From Bacillus piscicola (GTDB lineage: Bacteria; Bacillota; Bacilli; Bacillales; Marinococcaceae): a stretch of DNA of 64,000 bases. A program made the position numbers and the translations under genes. Positions 33,159 through 42,181 of this stretch are shown here, piece by piece. The stretch lies in assembly GCF_022458745.1 (NCBI RefSeq), contig NZ_JAJJJF010000001.1, positions 124,001 to 188,000 on the forward strand, in the 5' to 3' direction. The notes below the pieces were generated by a model. The model ran no database searches. It was not told the DNA's origin and was given only the letters and a program-made list of their open reading frames with translations. The first letter of the stretch is position 1; each line of letters begins with the position of its first letter.

Positions 33159-34560
33159 GAAGAAAATAACGACAGCATGGAGGTTCTATGGCGTTGCGAA
33201 AAGAAGGACCAGTCGAAATAGCGACATCATAGCCCTCGGATGATGTCATGAAATTGGATACGAGCAGGAATAACAACGTCACAGAAGATGTATGAAGCTA
33301 TGAAACTAGGGGTTGTGTGAAATAGAAGCATCATCGGAGTTGTATGACGTCGCGAAAAGAGGGAGGTGCGGAAATAACGACACCACAGGGCTCGTATGAA
33401 GTCGTCAAAAGGGTGGGGCGTGAAAATAGCGACGCCATCGGGTCTGTATGAAGCCCTGAAAAGAAGGCCGCAGTGAAATAGCGACCTCATAGCCCTCGGA
33501 TGACGTCATGAAATTGGATACGAGCAGAAATAACAGCGTCAAAGAAGACGTATGAAGCTATGAAAACGGGGGTTGATTGAAATAGAAGCATCATTGAGGT
33601 TGTATGACGTCGCGAAACGAGGGAGGTGCGGAAATAACGACACCACAGGGCTCGTATGAAGTCGTCAAAAGGGTGGGGCGTGAAAATAGCGACGCCATCG
33701 GGTCTGTATGAAGTTCTGAAAAGAAGGACCCAGCGAAATAGCGACCTCATAGCCCTCGGATGACGTCATGAAATTGAGCACGAGCAGGAATAACAGCGTC
33801 AAAGAGGTCGTATGAAGCTATGAAAACGGGGGTTGATTGAAATAGAGGCGTCATTGGGGTTGTATGACGTCGCGAAAAGAGGGAGGTGCGGAAATAACGA
33901 CACCATCTGGCACGTATGAAGTCGTCAAAGTTGAAGTGCAAGAAAATAGTGACGCCATCGGATCTGTATGAATCCCTGAAAAGAAGGCCGCAGTGAAATA
34001 GCAACCTCATAGCCCTCGGATGACGTCATGAAATTGGATACGAGCAGGAATAACAACGTCACAGAAGACGTATGAAGCTATGAAAACGGGGGTTGATTGA
34101 AATAGAGGCGTCATTGGGGTTGTATGACGTCGCGAAACGAGGGAGGTGCGGAAATAACGACACCACAGGGCTCGTATGAAGTCGCGAAAACAAAGGGTTG
34201 TTGAAATAGCGACCTCATAGCCCCCGAATGACGTCGTGAAACTGCGGACGAGCAGAAATAACAACGTCACAGAAGATGTATGAAGCTATGAAAACGGGGG
34301 TTGATTGAAATAGAGGCGTCATTGGGGTTGTATGACGTCGCGAAACGAGGGAGGTGCGGAAATAACGACACCACAGGGCTCGTATGAAGTCGTCAAAAAG
34401 GTAGGGCGTGAAAATAGCGACGCCATCGGGTCTGTATGAAGCCCTGAAAAGAAGGGCGCGGTGAAATAGCGACCTCATAGCCTTCGGATGATGTCATGAA
34501 ATTGAATACGAGCAGAAATAACAACCTCATAGCCCTCGGATGCGTCGCGAAATCGTGCCC
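33159..34560 (+). repeat. Family A 52-bp repeat array, A2, with 260-bp higher-order repeat
   Basis: About 27 units. Five unit types follow each other in fixed order and the block recurs every 260 bp: homologous points fall at 33227, 33487, 33747, 34007 and then 34215 (one unit lost, 208). Units contain paired arms such as CGAC/GTCG and TCAT/ATGA. Stop codons on the minus strand fall once per 260 bp and produce five 87-codon open frames that are not genes. Confidence 0.92.
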
Positions 34561-34577
34561 GAACAAAAACAACAACA

Positions 34578-34630
34578 TCAATCAACGAAAGACCTGTGGG
34601 CATGAAAAGGCACCATTGCAATTTTGAAAG
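34578..34630 (+). repeat. Array tail module, copy 1
   Basis: After the last unit comes a non-repeating tail (AAAGACCTGTGGGCATGA ... CACCATTGCAATTTTGAAAG) that is almost identical to the tail of array A3 at 56700-56745. It marks a defined right end of the element. Confidence 0.8.
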
Positions 34631-34689
34631 GTGGGGGAAGGGAAGGGGATATTTCACAGTGTCCCTATTCATCGCTGCCCCTTATTCAA

Positions 34690-34724
34690 TTTCAAAAAAG
34701 AAAAACAATCTTTCAAAAATGAAA
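34690..34724 (+). promoter_or_regulatory. Twin activator sites (UAS) of the first sigma-54 promoter
   Basis: TTTCAAAAAAGAAA (34690-34703) and TTTCAAAAATGAAA (34711-34724) are palindromes of form TTTCA-N4-TGAAA; the second is exact, the first has one change. Their starts are 21 bp apart, two helical turns, and about 70-90 bp before the -24/-12 promoter, the usual position of an enhancer-binding protein. The same pair recurs before moeA. Confidence 0.75.
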
Positions 34725-34775
34725 AAATAAACGACGTCACAAAGTGAATACACCGTTCTAGGGGACTTTTGAAAG

Positions 34776-34792
34776 TTGGCACGATATTTGCA
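34776..34792 (+). promoter_or_regulatory. Sigma-54 (SigL) promoter of the carboxylase operon
   Basis: TTGGCACGATATTTGCA has the -24 GG and -12 GC with ten bases between and matches TGGCACG-N4-TTGCA perfectly. It lies 56 bases before the first gene of the island, and a sigma-54 activator with a GAFTGA motif is encoded in the same operon. Confidence 0.9.
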
Positions 34793-34847
34793 ATTTATGT
34801 AAGAGTGTAAAATCGAAAGAATCATAAATTAAGAGAGGTGAAGGCTG

Positions 34848-35717
34848 GTGCCCCGTTACGAGTATGGCGGTGATGAGTTTATTTTTGTTGAATTATCAGA
34901 GGAAATGAGTTTAGAAGTGAACTTTCAAGCGATGGCCATTACGAAACAATTGAAAGAGGACAACGTACCAGGAATTGTGGACATATGTCCCTCTAATGCT
35001 TCGTATATGATACGTTTTCAGCCGGAAAAAATTCATCCGGACGATCTGATTGCAAAACTGAAACAGTTGGAAGAATCCGTGTCACTTGATGGTTTTGAAA
35101 TTAGTTCTCGAATTGTGGACATGCCGATTTTGTTCGAGGACCCGTGGACGCATGAAACGGTTATGCGGTTTAGAGACCGTCATCAGGACCCTTCTTCTAC
35201 GGATTTAGAGTATGCAGCCCGTATTAACGGCTTTGATTCGAAGGAAGAATTAATTCAAGCGATCACCGATTATCCGTATATTGCCTCTATGATCGGTTTC
35301 GTTCCCGGCCTGCCTTGGTGCTATCAAATGGTACCTCGTGAACAGCAAATCCAAGTTCCTAAGTATGTGCGGCCGCGTACTTTCACATCTGAAAGGGCGT
35401 TTGGTTTCGGTGGAGCTTTCGCTGTTATTTATCCTGTTCAAGGAGCCGGCGGGTATCAATTGTTCGGTACAGCCGCAGCGCCAATTTTTGAAAGTGAGCA
35501 GCGTCTTCATGACTTTAAAGATTCCATGACATTCCCGAGACAAGGGGATTTGCTTCGATTCCGCAGTATCACAATGGATGAATACGAAAAAATTCGCAAA
35601 GAAGTGAAAGACGGCACATTCCGTTATGTCATGAAAGATTTCACCTTCACTCCTCAACAAGTGCTGGAAGATCCGAAAGCGTTCTCAGATGACGTGTTAG
35701 GGAGGTTGTATGCATGA
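34848..35717 (+). CDS. AHS1/PxpB-type carboxyltransferase subunit, copy 1
   Basis: A 289-residue protein of the AHS1 family (5-oxoprolinase subunit B, KipI, or the first half of the carboxyltransferase domain of urea carboxylase). Diagnostic residues: FRDRHQDPSSTDLEYAARINGF, YIASMIGFVPGLPWCYQM, VPKYVRPRTFTSERAFGFGGAFAVIYPVQGAGGYQLFG. GTG 34848 is behind GAGAGGTGAAGG. It overlaps the AHS2 gene by four bases (ATGA), as expected for a heteromeric carboxyltransferase. It is the first gene after the sigma-54 promoter. Two readings: PxpB of an ATP-dependent 5-oxoprolinase, or CT subunit of a urea-carboxylase-like biotin enzyme. The adjacent BCCP and biotin carboxylase favour the second. Confidence 0.88.
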   Translation: MPRYEYGGDEFIFVELSEEMSLEVNFQAMAITKQLKEDNVPGIVDICPSNASYMIRFQPEKIHPDDLIAKLKQLEESVSLDGFEISSRIVDMPILFEDPWTHETVMRFRDRHQDPSSTDLEYAARINGFDSKEELIQAITDYPYIASMIGFVPGLPWCYQMVPREQQIQVPKYVRPRTFTSERAFGFGGAFAVIYPVQGAGGYQLFGTAAAPIFESEQRLHDFKDSMTFPRQGDLLRFRSITMDEYEKIRKEVKDGTFRYVMKDFTFTPQQVLEDPKAFSDDVLGRLYA

Positions 35718-36688
35718 TTAAAGTAAAAAATCCGGGTCTCGAAACAACCGTTCAGGATTACGGCAGAATTGGTTATTACAATGTCGGCATGCCGCCTTCT
35801 GGAGCGATGGATAAATACTCGTATACCGTAGGGAATATACTTGTCGGTAATGACGAAAATGCGGCTTCCCTGGAGATTACATACATGGGGCCGGTCCTGC
35901 AGTTCCAGGAAGACGCGGTAATTGCGATTACAGGAGGGGAGATCCCGCCGAAAATTAACGGAGAATCCGTACCGATGTGGGAAACGCTTTCAGTTAAATC
36001 GGGAGACGAACTCTCTTTTGATTTTGTGAAAAAAGGAGCACGCGTATATTTAGCAGTAGCTGGCGGCATTGAAGTGCCGCTTATTATGGAATCACGTTCG
36101 ACCTACACACTGTGCGGGATCGGCGGTATGGAAGGCCGTGCTCTTCAGGAGGGTGACGAACTGACGATCGGCACGAATAAAAAGCAAGATGTTAAAGAGG
36201 GAACAAGCCTTCCAGATGAATACCGCTTAGATTTCAGCGGTGATAATGAGATTCGTGTTGTTCTCGGTCTTTGCAGCTACCGCTTGACTGAAGATAGCAA
36301 AAAGCGTTTCTTTGAACGCGAATGGACCGTGACAACAGAAGCAAACCGTGTTGGTTATCGATTCAAGGGAGAGCGTTTGCATTTCATGGAACGCGAGCAG
36401 CCTTTTGGTGCCGGGAGTAATGCCTCCAATGTGGTGGATCTTGGATATCCAATAGGTTCTATCCAAGTACCGGACGGTGTTGAGCCCATTGCCCTTTTAA
36501 ATGACGCGGTTACCGGCGGAGGTTATGTAACGATCTGCACGATCATTAGTACCGATTTGGATAAAATGGCTCAAGTGAAAACAAATGAAAAAGTTCGTTT
36601 CGTCTCCGTCGATATAGAGGAAGCACTGCAAGCTAGAAATGAATACAGAGACACTGTTGAAAAAGTACGGCAGTTTGTAGCGAAATAA
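35714..36688 (+). CDS. AHS2/PxpC-type carboxyltransferase subunit, copy 1
   Basis: A 324-residue AHS2-family protein. Signature stretches: IKVKNPGLETTVQDYGRIGYYNVGMPPSGAMDKYSY at the N-terminus, AVAGGIEVPLIMESRSTYTLCGIGGMEGRALQEGDEL in the middle and SNRVGYR-like TEANRVGYRFKGERL plus NDAVTGGGYVTICTIISTDLDKMAQ near the C-terminus. With AHS1 it forms the carboxyltransferase half of urea carboxylase-type enzymes or 5-oxoprolinase PxpBC. It is followed 15 bases later by the biotin carrier gene. A close paralogue lies at 42182. Confidence 0.9.
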   Translation: MIKVKNPGLETTVQDYGRIGYYNVGMPPSGAMDKYSYTVGNILVGNDENAASLEITYMGPVLQFQEDAVIAITGGEIPPKINGESVPMWETLSVKSGDELSFDFVKKGARVYLAVAGGIEVPLIMESRSTYTLCGIGGMEGRALQEGDELTIGTNKKQDVKEGTSLPDEYRLDFSGDNEIRVVLGLCSYRLTEDSKKRFFEREWTVTTEANRVGYRFKGERLHFMEREQPFGAGSNASNVVDLGYPIGSIQVPDGVEPIALLNDAVTGGGYVTICTIISTDLDKMAQVKTNEKVRFVSVDIEEALQARNEYRDTVEKVRQFVAK

Positions 36689-36703
36689 AAGGAGGAATTA
36701 ACA

Positions 36704-36946
36704 ATGTCTGAAGAAAACAAAGTACTCTCCCCGCTACCGGGAATTTTTTATCGCAAGCCATCCCCGGACAAAGAGGATTATGTAAAAGAGGGAGACCCTG
36801 TTAAAAAGGGCGATACGATTGGTCTAGTGGAAGTTATGAAAAATTTCTATGAAGTAAAGGCAGAAAAAGACGGTGTGTTGGAAAAGTTCTTCATCGAAAA
36901 TGAGAGTGAAATAGCAGCGGGTCAAGAGATCGCAACGATATCTTAG
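36704..36946 (+). CDS. Biotin carboxyl carrier protein, short form
   Basis: An 80-residue lipoyl/biotinyl domain without the long N-terminal region of AccB. The biotin attachment motif is EVMKN at about residues 45-49 (Lys48), one residue changed from the usual EAMKM. Flanking hallmark: LSPLPGIFYRKPSPDKEDYVKEGDPVKKGDTIGLVEV and a symmetrical GVLEKFFIENESEIAAGQEIATI. AAAGGAGG lies before ATG 36704. It sits between carboxyltransferase and biotin carboxylase genes and carries CO2 between them. Confidence 0.93.
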   Translation: MSEENKVLSPLPGIFYRKPSPDKEDYVKEGDPVKKGDTIGLVEVMKNFYEVKAEKDGVLEKFFIENESEIAAGQEIATIS

Positions 36947-37020
36947 TAATGTGAAACTGAATGTGGCGAAGAGGCATGATGATGGCGTCTTCGCCTTTTA
37001 AAAAACAGAGGTGGACGTGT

Positions 37021-38367
37021 ATGAGTTATTTTGAGAAAGTGTTAATTGCCAACCGGGGAGAAATTGCCCGAAGGATCATAAGAACGTGTAAAAGTCTGGG
37101 GATTCGTACGGTAGCTGTCTATTCAGAGGCTGATGCCAATGCCCCGTTTGTGAATGAGGCGGATGAAGCCGTTTGTGTTGGCCCGTCCCAAGCGAAGAAG
37201 AGTTACTTAGACATCGAGAAAATTATCCAGGCTGCAAAAGAAACAAACACAGATGCGATTCACCCTGGCTATGGTTTTTTGTCGGAGAATCCGGGTTTTG
37301 TGGAACGTTGTGAACAAGAAAATATTACCTTCATCGGCCCATCAGCAAAAATAATGAAAATCATGGGAAGCAAGTTGTCAGCTCGAGAGCAAATGCAAAA
37401 GGCGAACGTCCCTGTCGTACCTGGATCAGAAGGACGGATAAAGTCTCTGGAAGACGCCGTGGAAACAGCAGAGTCGCTTGGTTATCCACTTATGCTTAAA
37501 GCTAGTGCCGGCGGCGGGGGCATTGGAATGAAGCTTGTCCACAGCCGAGAAGAACTTGAAAGCGCTTTTGATTCAACCGTGCAGCAAGCGGAGTCTTATT
37601 TTAATGATGGCGCAGTCTTTTTAGAAAAATTAATCACAAAGCCGCGCCATATCGAGGTTCAAGTCGTAGCGGATCATGCTAGCAATGTCGTTCATCTGTT
37701 TGAGCGCGAATGTTCGGTGCAACGCCGTAATCAGAAAATCGTAGAAGAAAGCCCCTCCCCGTTCCTGGATGAGGACATGCGTACCCGGCTTCTCGAAGCG
37801 GCTGTTCGTGGGGTGAAGGAAATCGGCTACACCAATGCCGGCACGATGGAATTTATTTTCGATGAGGATGGCAATTTTTATTTTCTAGAAATGAATACAC
37901 GTCTTCAGGTGGAGCACCCGGTGACAGAAGAGATTACAGGGTTGGACTTAGTCGAGTGGCAGTTAAAAATCGCATCCGGAGAACAATTACCGCTCGCTCA
38001 AGCAGACATTCAAAAACAAGGACATGCCATTGAATGCCGGCTTTATGCGGAAGATCCGGAAAGTTTCTTCCCATCACCAGGGAAGCTCACAACGCTTCAA
38101 CTCCCAGAAGAGAAGGTCCGTCTTGATTTTGGTGTGGAGGAAGGAAGCAACGTGTCACCTTTTTATGATCCGATGATTGGAAAGATTATTGTTCACGGTC
38201 CTAACCGTCGGGAAGCGATCGCGAACATGAAGCAAGTCCTGAGCCAAATAGAGGTAGAAGGTCTGACTACGAACCTTGCGCTCTTAGAGAGAATCATGGA
38301 AAACGAGGATTTTGTCCATGGAGATTATACGACTCAATTTATTAAATCGCTCGGCCTTGAGGGGTGA
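37021..38367 (+). CDS. Biotin carboxylase (AccC-like)
   Basis: A 448-residue ATP-grasp enzyme that carboxylates the biotin of the carrier. Markers: FEKVLIANRGEIARRII, the glycine-rich KASAGGGGIGMK ATP loop, HIEVQVVADHASNVVHLFERECSVQRRNQKIVEESPS, and EMNTRLQVEHPVTEEITGLDLVEWQL with the catalytic Glu and Arg. ATG 37021 follows GAGGTGGAC; the ORF extension from 36961 has no ribosome site. It lies inside the island operon, so it is a dedicated rather than housekeeping copy. Confidence 0.94.
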   Translation: MSYFEKVLIANRGEIARRIIRTCKSLGIRTVAVYSEADANAPFVNEADEAVCVGPSQAKKSYLDIEKIIQAAKETNTDAIHPGYGFLSENPGFVERCEQENITFIGPSAKIMKIMGSKLSAREQMQKANVPVVPGSEGRIKSLEDAVETAESLGYPLMLKASAGGGGIGMKLVHSREELESAFDSTVQQAESYFNDGAVFLEKLITKPRHIEVQVVADHASNVVHLFERECSVQRRNQKIVEESPSPFLDEDMRTRLLEAAVRGVKEIGYTNAGTMEFIFDEDGNFYFLEMNTRLQVEHPVTEEITGLDLVEWQLKIASGEQLPLAQADIQKQGHAIECRLYAEDPESFFPSPGKLTTLQLPEEKVRLDFGVEEGSNVSPFYDPMIGKIIVHGPNRREAIANMKQVLSQIEVEGLTTNLALLERIMENEDFVHGDYTTQFIKSLGLEG

Positions 38368-38373
38368 TCTTGT

Positions 38374-39135
38374 ATGAAGAAGATAGATTTGAATTGTGAT
38401 ATGGGGGAAAGCTTCAGCCAATATGTGCTCGGAAATGACGAAGAGATGATGCAATATATCACATCGGCTAATATTGCATGCGGTTATCACGGCGGCGACC
38501 CCCATGTAATGAGAAAGACGGTACGATTAGCAAAAGAACATCAAGTGAAAATCGGTGCCCATCCTGGATTTCCTGATTTGTTAGGATTTGGACGGCGCGA
38601 CATGACAGCTACTGCCAGTGAAGTGAAGGATTATGTCACGTATCAAATGGGGGCATTGCGGGAATTTGCTCGTGCAGAGGACATTCACCTTCACCATTGC
38701 AAACCTCACGGCGCTCTTTTTATGAAGGCGATGAGAGACCGAGAGCTAGCGCGTGCGATTTTGGAAGCAGTTCATGAAGCGGATCCGCAAATGGTTGTCT
38801 TCACATTACCCCAGTCTGAGGTGTACGAGCAAGGACAGAAAATGGGAGTTCCCGTCGCAAAAGAAGCATATGCAGACCGAGAACATACGAAAGAGGGGTC
38901 TATCGTCATGACGCGGCGGGGCTCTGCGATTAAAGACTATGAGCAAATGGCAGAGCGTGTTGTCCGGATTGTTACAGAAGGTCGTGTTGTTACAAACGAA
39001 GGAGAAGATGTGAGTCTTGAAGCAGAAACGGTCTGCATTCACGGCGACACACCGGGCGCACCGCAGCTCGCAAAAGCGGTTACCAACGCTTTAAAGGAAG
39101 CTAACGTAGAAATTACCGCCATCCGAAATGAATAA
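38374..39135 (+). CDS. LamB/YcsF (PxpA) family protein
   Basis: A 253-residue deacetylase-fold protein of the LamB/YcsF family: KKIDLNCDMGESFSQYVLGNDEEMMQYITSANIACGYHGGDP at the N-terminus, VKIGAHPGFPDLLGFGRR and HHCKPHGALF in the middle and the VCIHGDTPGA motif near the end. In E. coli PxpA works with PxpB/PxpC to cleave 5-oxoproline with ATP. Here it is coupled to a biotin carboxylase system, so an N-carboxylated lactam or related cyclic amide may be the intermediate. It is the last gene before a terminator. Confidence 0.92.
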   Translation: MKKIDLNCDMGESFSQYVLGNDEEMMQYITSANIACGYHGGDPHVMRKTVRLAKEHQVKIGAHPGFPDLLGFGRRDMTATASEVKDYVTYQMGALREFARAEDIHLHHCKPHGALFMKAMRDRELARAILEAVHEADPQMVVFTLPQSEVYEQGQKMGVPVAKEAYADREHTKEGSIVMTRRGSAIKDYEQMAERVVRIVTEGRVVTNEGEDVSLEAETVCIHGDTPGAPQLAKAVTNALKEANVEITAIRNE

Positions 39136-39142
39136 TAAAGTC

Positions 39143-39188
39143 CAAGAGGGCGGAGCGCCGTGTGTACAGCGATCACGCCCTCTTGTTC
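39143..39188 (+). terminator. Terminator after the carboxylase operon
   Basis: CAAGAGGGCG and CGCCCTCTTG arms close a longer loop and lead to TTCTCTTTG. It separates the carboxylase genes from the activator gene. Confidence 0.75.
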
Positions 39189-39249
39189 TCTTTGTTGCTG
39201 CCTTATCCCCCCGAACTTGTATTATAATAGAGATTAAAGGAGGGATACA

Positions 39250-41304
39250 TTGATTACTTGGAAAGATATTATCATGCCTATTCCTGCGGTCATACCTGCC
39301 AATACCAGCATTCGGAAGGCTTTTGCACGAATGAAAGAACAGGAAACAGACCTGGCACTAGTGCAGGAAAAAGATACGTTTGTTGGTTACTGCACACTAC
39401 GGTCGCTTCTAGGACAGGTAGAACATGTAAGCTGCTTAGATATACCTATTAAGTATCAAACCGACATGATTACCGTTCCCGAGTCCGCTCCAGCTGCATT
39501 CACTCATAATATTTCTCTTGTTGTCACGGAAGATAGAGAAAATAATGCTTCGGGTTATATTACGCTCCATGAAGCAAAAAACAGGTTGAATGGTATTCGG
39601 CTTACGGAGTTAAATGAATTGTTTCAAGGATCGGAAGTCGGTATTATCAAAACAAACATAAATCACGAAATTGAATTTATGAACGAAGAAGCAGAAAATA
39701 TACTAGGAATACCAAGTCAGTTCTTGATGAGGCGAAATTATAAAACCTTGTTAACGATGGACAGGGATATGGATCAAGTTATCCAAGGCGAGACGATGGT
39801 TAGTGTCAGTAGCTCCTTTAACTATAAAGAAATTAGTGGTAATTTGTATCCCCTCCGGATTGATGGGAAAATAAAAGGTATCGTACATATATTTTTTTCG
39901 CGTGAAACGTTTGAACAAGCCGTGCAGGAATTGGACTTTGTCCGCAACATTTATTCTGACATGTTAGCCTTGTACGCCTCGTCTCAGGAACAAATATTAG
40001 TAGTGGATCATGCTGGTAATATATTAAGAGCTGCCGGCACTTTTTTGAAAGACTTTTGGGGAGTCGAGGAGCCGAAGAGAATTATTGGAGAGAATATACA
40101 AAGGTATACCGATAAAAAAGGAATGAAGCCGAACATCTTTGATCTGTGTGTCAGCCAGCGAAAAAAAGTTACGGCTATCCAGGAAGCAGACAACATCGGT
40201 AAAATCTGGTCTGTTGCCACACCTATCTATCACGAAGAGAAATTAGAGAGAGTCGTTATCTTACTGCGAAGTCTTAAAGAAGGCAAAAGTGGACGTCTCG
40301 AAAAGGAACAAGATATTTCAGGTCAAGTGGCAGCTGCGAATAGTGTGGGGAAAGAGATTGTCTACCGCTCTCAACTCGTGGAAAGTCTGCTTGCGGAAAT
40401 GCACCGTGTGGCACAAATGAATTCAACCGTCCTACTAGAAGGGGAATCCGGTGTAGGAAAGGAGATTTTTGCCCATAAAATTCACGCGTCCAGTCCGCGT
40501 TATGAGAATGCCTATATTCGCATCAACTGCGGGGCTATTCCGGAACAATTGATCGAAAGTGAATTATTCGGCTACGAACACGGTGCGTTTACAGGGGCAG
40601 ATCGAAAAGGAAAAGCTGGCTATTTTGAATTAGCCCATAATGGCACGCTGTTCTTGGATGAAGTTGGCGAGCTTCCTCTCAATATGCAAGTCAAGCTGCT
40701 TCGTGTACTGCAAGAGAAAGAGATTACCCGAATCGGCGGAACGCAAACCATCTCGATTAATGTTCGTATCATTGCGGCTACTAATAAAGATCTTAGACAG
40801 ATGGTGGAAAGAGGAGAGTTTCGGGAAGATCTGTATTATCGGTTGAATGTGATTCCGTTTCAAATTCCACCTCTGCGGAAGCGGAGAGAAGATATTTTTC
40901 CACTCGCCCTTTATTTTCTTGAGCAATTTAACCACATGTACACGTTTCATAAGAAGTTCACCTCAGAGGCTATTGAGTTGCTCGAAGCCTATGATTGGCC
41001 GGGAAATGTACGGGAGCTCCAAAACATTGTAGAACGACTGCTTGTTCTTAGTTCAGAGGAATGGGTAGACCAAGAAGTGGTGGTAAGAGCTTTATATGGA
41101 GGGGAGAAAAAGACAGAGAAACCATTCTCTCTCGGCATCATGCCCATGAAGGATGCAGTAGATAAAGTGGAAAACGAATTGATTCGTCAAGCGATGAGAA
41201 AGTACGGGACAGCAACCAAAGTATCGGAAGTATTACAGGTCAGCCCGGCAACGATCAGCCGCCGGATGAAAAAGTGGAAAGAGGGGGGAGAGGACGATGT
41301 TTAG
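39250..41304 (+). CDS. Sigma-54-dependent transcriptional activator (CBS/PAS-AAA-Fis)
   Basis: A 684-residue enhancer-binding protein from TTG 39250 (AAAGGAGGGA upstream). Residues 1-110 resemble a CBS pair (FARMKEQETDLALVQEKDTFVGYCTLRSLL), 120-350 two PAS-like domains (IEFMNEEAENILGI; ILVVDHAGNILRA). The AAA domain has Walker A GESGVGKE (about 398), the sigma-54 contact loop GAFTGA (about 445), Walker B FLDEVGELPL and the arginine-finger region. The C-terminus is a Fis-type helix-turn-helix (TKVSEVLQVSPATISRRMKKWKE). It overlaps the following AHS1 gene by eight bases. It should activate the two -24/-12 promoters of the island; the ligand of the CBS/PAS part is unknown. Confidence 0.95.
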   Translation: MITWKDIIMPIPAVIPANTSIRKAFARMKEQETDLALVQEKDTFVGYCTLRSLLGQVEHVSCLDIPIKYQTDMITVPESAPAAFTHNISLVVTEDRENNASGYITLHEAKNRLNGIRLTELNELFQGSEVGIIKTNINHEIEFMNEEAENILGIPSQFLMRRNYKTLLTMDRDMDQVIQGETMVSVSSSFNYKEISGNLYPLRIDGKIKGIVHIFFSRETFEQAVQELDFVRNIYSDMLALYASSQEQILVVDHAGNILRAAGTFLKDFWGVEEPKRIIGENIQRYTDKKGMKPNIFDLCVSQRKKVTAIQEADNIGKIWSVATPIYHEEKLERVVILLRSLKEGKSGRLEKEQDISGQVAAANSVGKEIVYRSQLVESLLAEMHRVAQMNSTVLLEGESGVGKEIFAHKIHASSPRYENAYIRINCGAIPEQLIESELFGYEHGAFTGADRKGKAGYFELAHNGTLFLDEVGELPLNMQVKLLRVLQEKEITRIGGTQTISINVRIIAATNKDLRQMVERGEFREDLYYRLNVIPFQIPPLRKRREDIFPLALYFLEQFNHMYTFHKKFTSEAIELLEAYDWPGNVRELQNIVERLLVLSSEEWVDQEVVVRALYGGEKKTEKPFSLGIMPMKDAVDKVENELIRQAMRKYGTATKVSEVLQVSPATISRRMKKWKEGGEDDV

Positions 41305-42181
41305 TCTGCCGGAGACCACTTTCAGTTTCGGTGGGGATGAATACATACACGCCGAGATAACGAGGGATATGAAAATCGAAAGTAACTTCAAAGCATTAGC
41401 CGTCACAAAGGAATTGAAACGTAGAAACATTCCAGGTATTCAAGATGTCGTGTCCTCTAACGCTTCCTACTTAGTTCGCTATAATCCAGACATCATTTCG
41501 GGGAAGGATCTTGTGGAGTATATGCGGGAGATCGACTTTACCAAAAGTGACCCGGCTAAGCTCGATTTGTCTGTTCGTCTTATTGAGATTCCCATCTGGT
41601 ATGACGACCCCATTACAGCAGAGTATTCCGCACGTTATAAAGACAGGCACCCGGACCCGACGCGGTCTAATTTTGAATTTTGCATGAAAGTAAATGGCTT
41701 TACGGACAAGCAAGCTTTTATTGAGCACCACTCGAGCTCTCCTTATCTCGTTACGATGATTGGTTTTCTGCCGGGAACGGCCTGGCATTTCCCGCTCGGC
41801 CTTCAGTCGAAGGAAGTTATCCAAGCCCCCAAATATAACAGTCCCCGAATGGAGACGCCGGAAAGAAGTATTGGAATCGGTGGTGCGTTTAATGTGATAT
41901 ACCCAGCCAATGGATCGGGAAGTTATAACCTTGTGGGCATGTCAGCGGTCCCTGTGTTTGACATGTCAAAACGCTTACCTTGTCTGGAGGATTCTCCTTT
42001 TCTAGCACGTCTGGGTGATATCTGGAAATACAGGCCGATAGAAGAATCGGAGTATTGTCACATTCGTTCCAAAGTCGAAGATGGTACTTACCGGTTTAAC
42101 ATCAGAAATATTCATCTCTCCCCCCTCGAGTACGTGAACAGAGGGAAGGATTATATTCAAGAGTTGCTGGAGGATCAGTAA
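41297..42181 (+). CDS. AHS1/PxpB-type subunit, copy 2
   Basis: A 294-residue paralogue of the protein at 34848. It keeps KDRHPDPTRSNFEFCMKVNGF, YLVTMIGFLPGTAWHFPLGL, APKYNSPRMETPERSIGIGGAFNVIYPANGSGSYNLVGM. The Trp-Cys pair of copy 1 (GLPWCYQM) is replaced by TAWHF, so the active-site rim differs. ATG 41297 lies inside the end of the activator gene (translational coupling after GGGGGGAGAGG). It directly abuts the second AHS2 gene. No BCCP or biotin carboxylase follows, so it either uses the first set or acts as a PxpB-like ATPase partner. Confidence 0.87.
   Translation: MFSLPETTFSFGGDEYIHAEITRDMKIESNFKALAVTKELKRRNIPGIQDVVSSNASYLVRYNPDIISGKDLVEYMREIDFTKSDPAKLDLSVRLIEIPIWYDDPITAEYSARYKDRHPDPTRSNFEFCMKVNGFTDKQAFIEHHSSSPYLVTMIGFLPGTAWHFPLGLQSKEVIQAPKYNSPRMETPERSIGIGGAFNVIYPANGSGSYNLVGMSAVPVFDMSKRLPCLEDSPFLARLGDIWKYRPIEESEYCHIRSKVEDGTYRFNIRNIHLSPLEYVNRGKDYIQELLEDQ

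Noticed and set aside
33227-34478. Five similar 87-codon open frames on the minus strand
   Set aside because: They follow the 260-bp higher-order repeat and change frame every 52 bp; no ribosome sites; low-complexity Phe/Arg/Ser-rich products. They are a by-product of the array. The same holds for minus-strand frames in 23587-24880, 55667-56648 and 58597-59204.
34848-36688. Plain 5-oxoprolinase PxpBC only
   Set aside because: BCCP and biotin carboxylase follow in the same operon, so a urea-carboxylase-type complex is at least as likely. I kept both readings.
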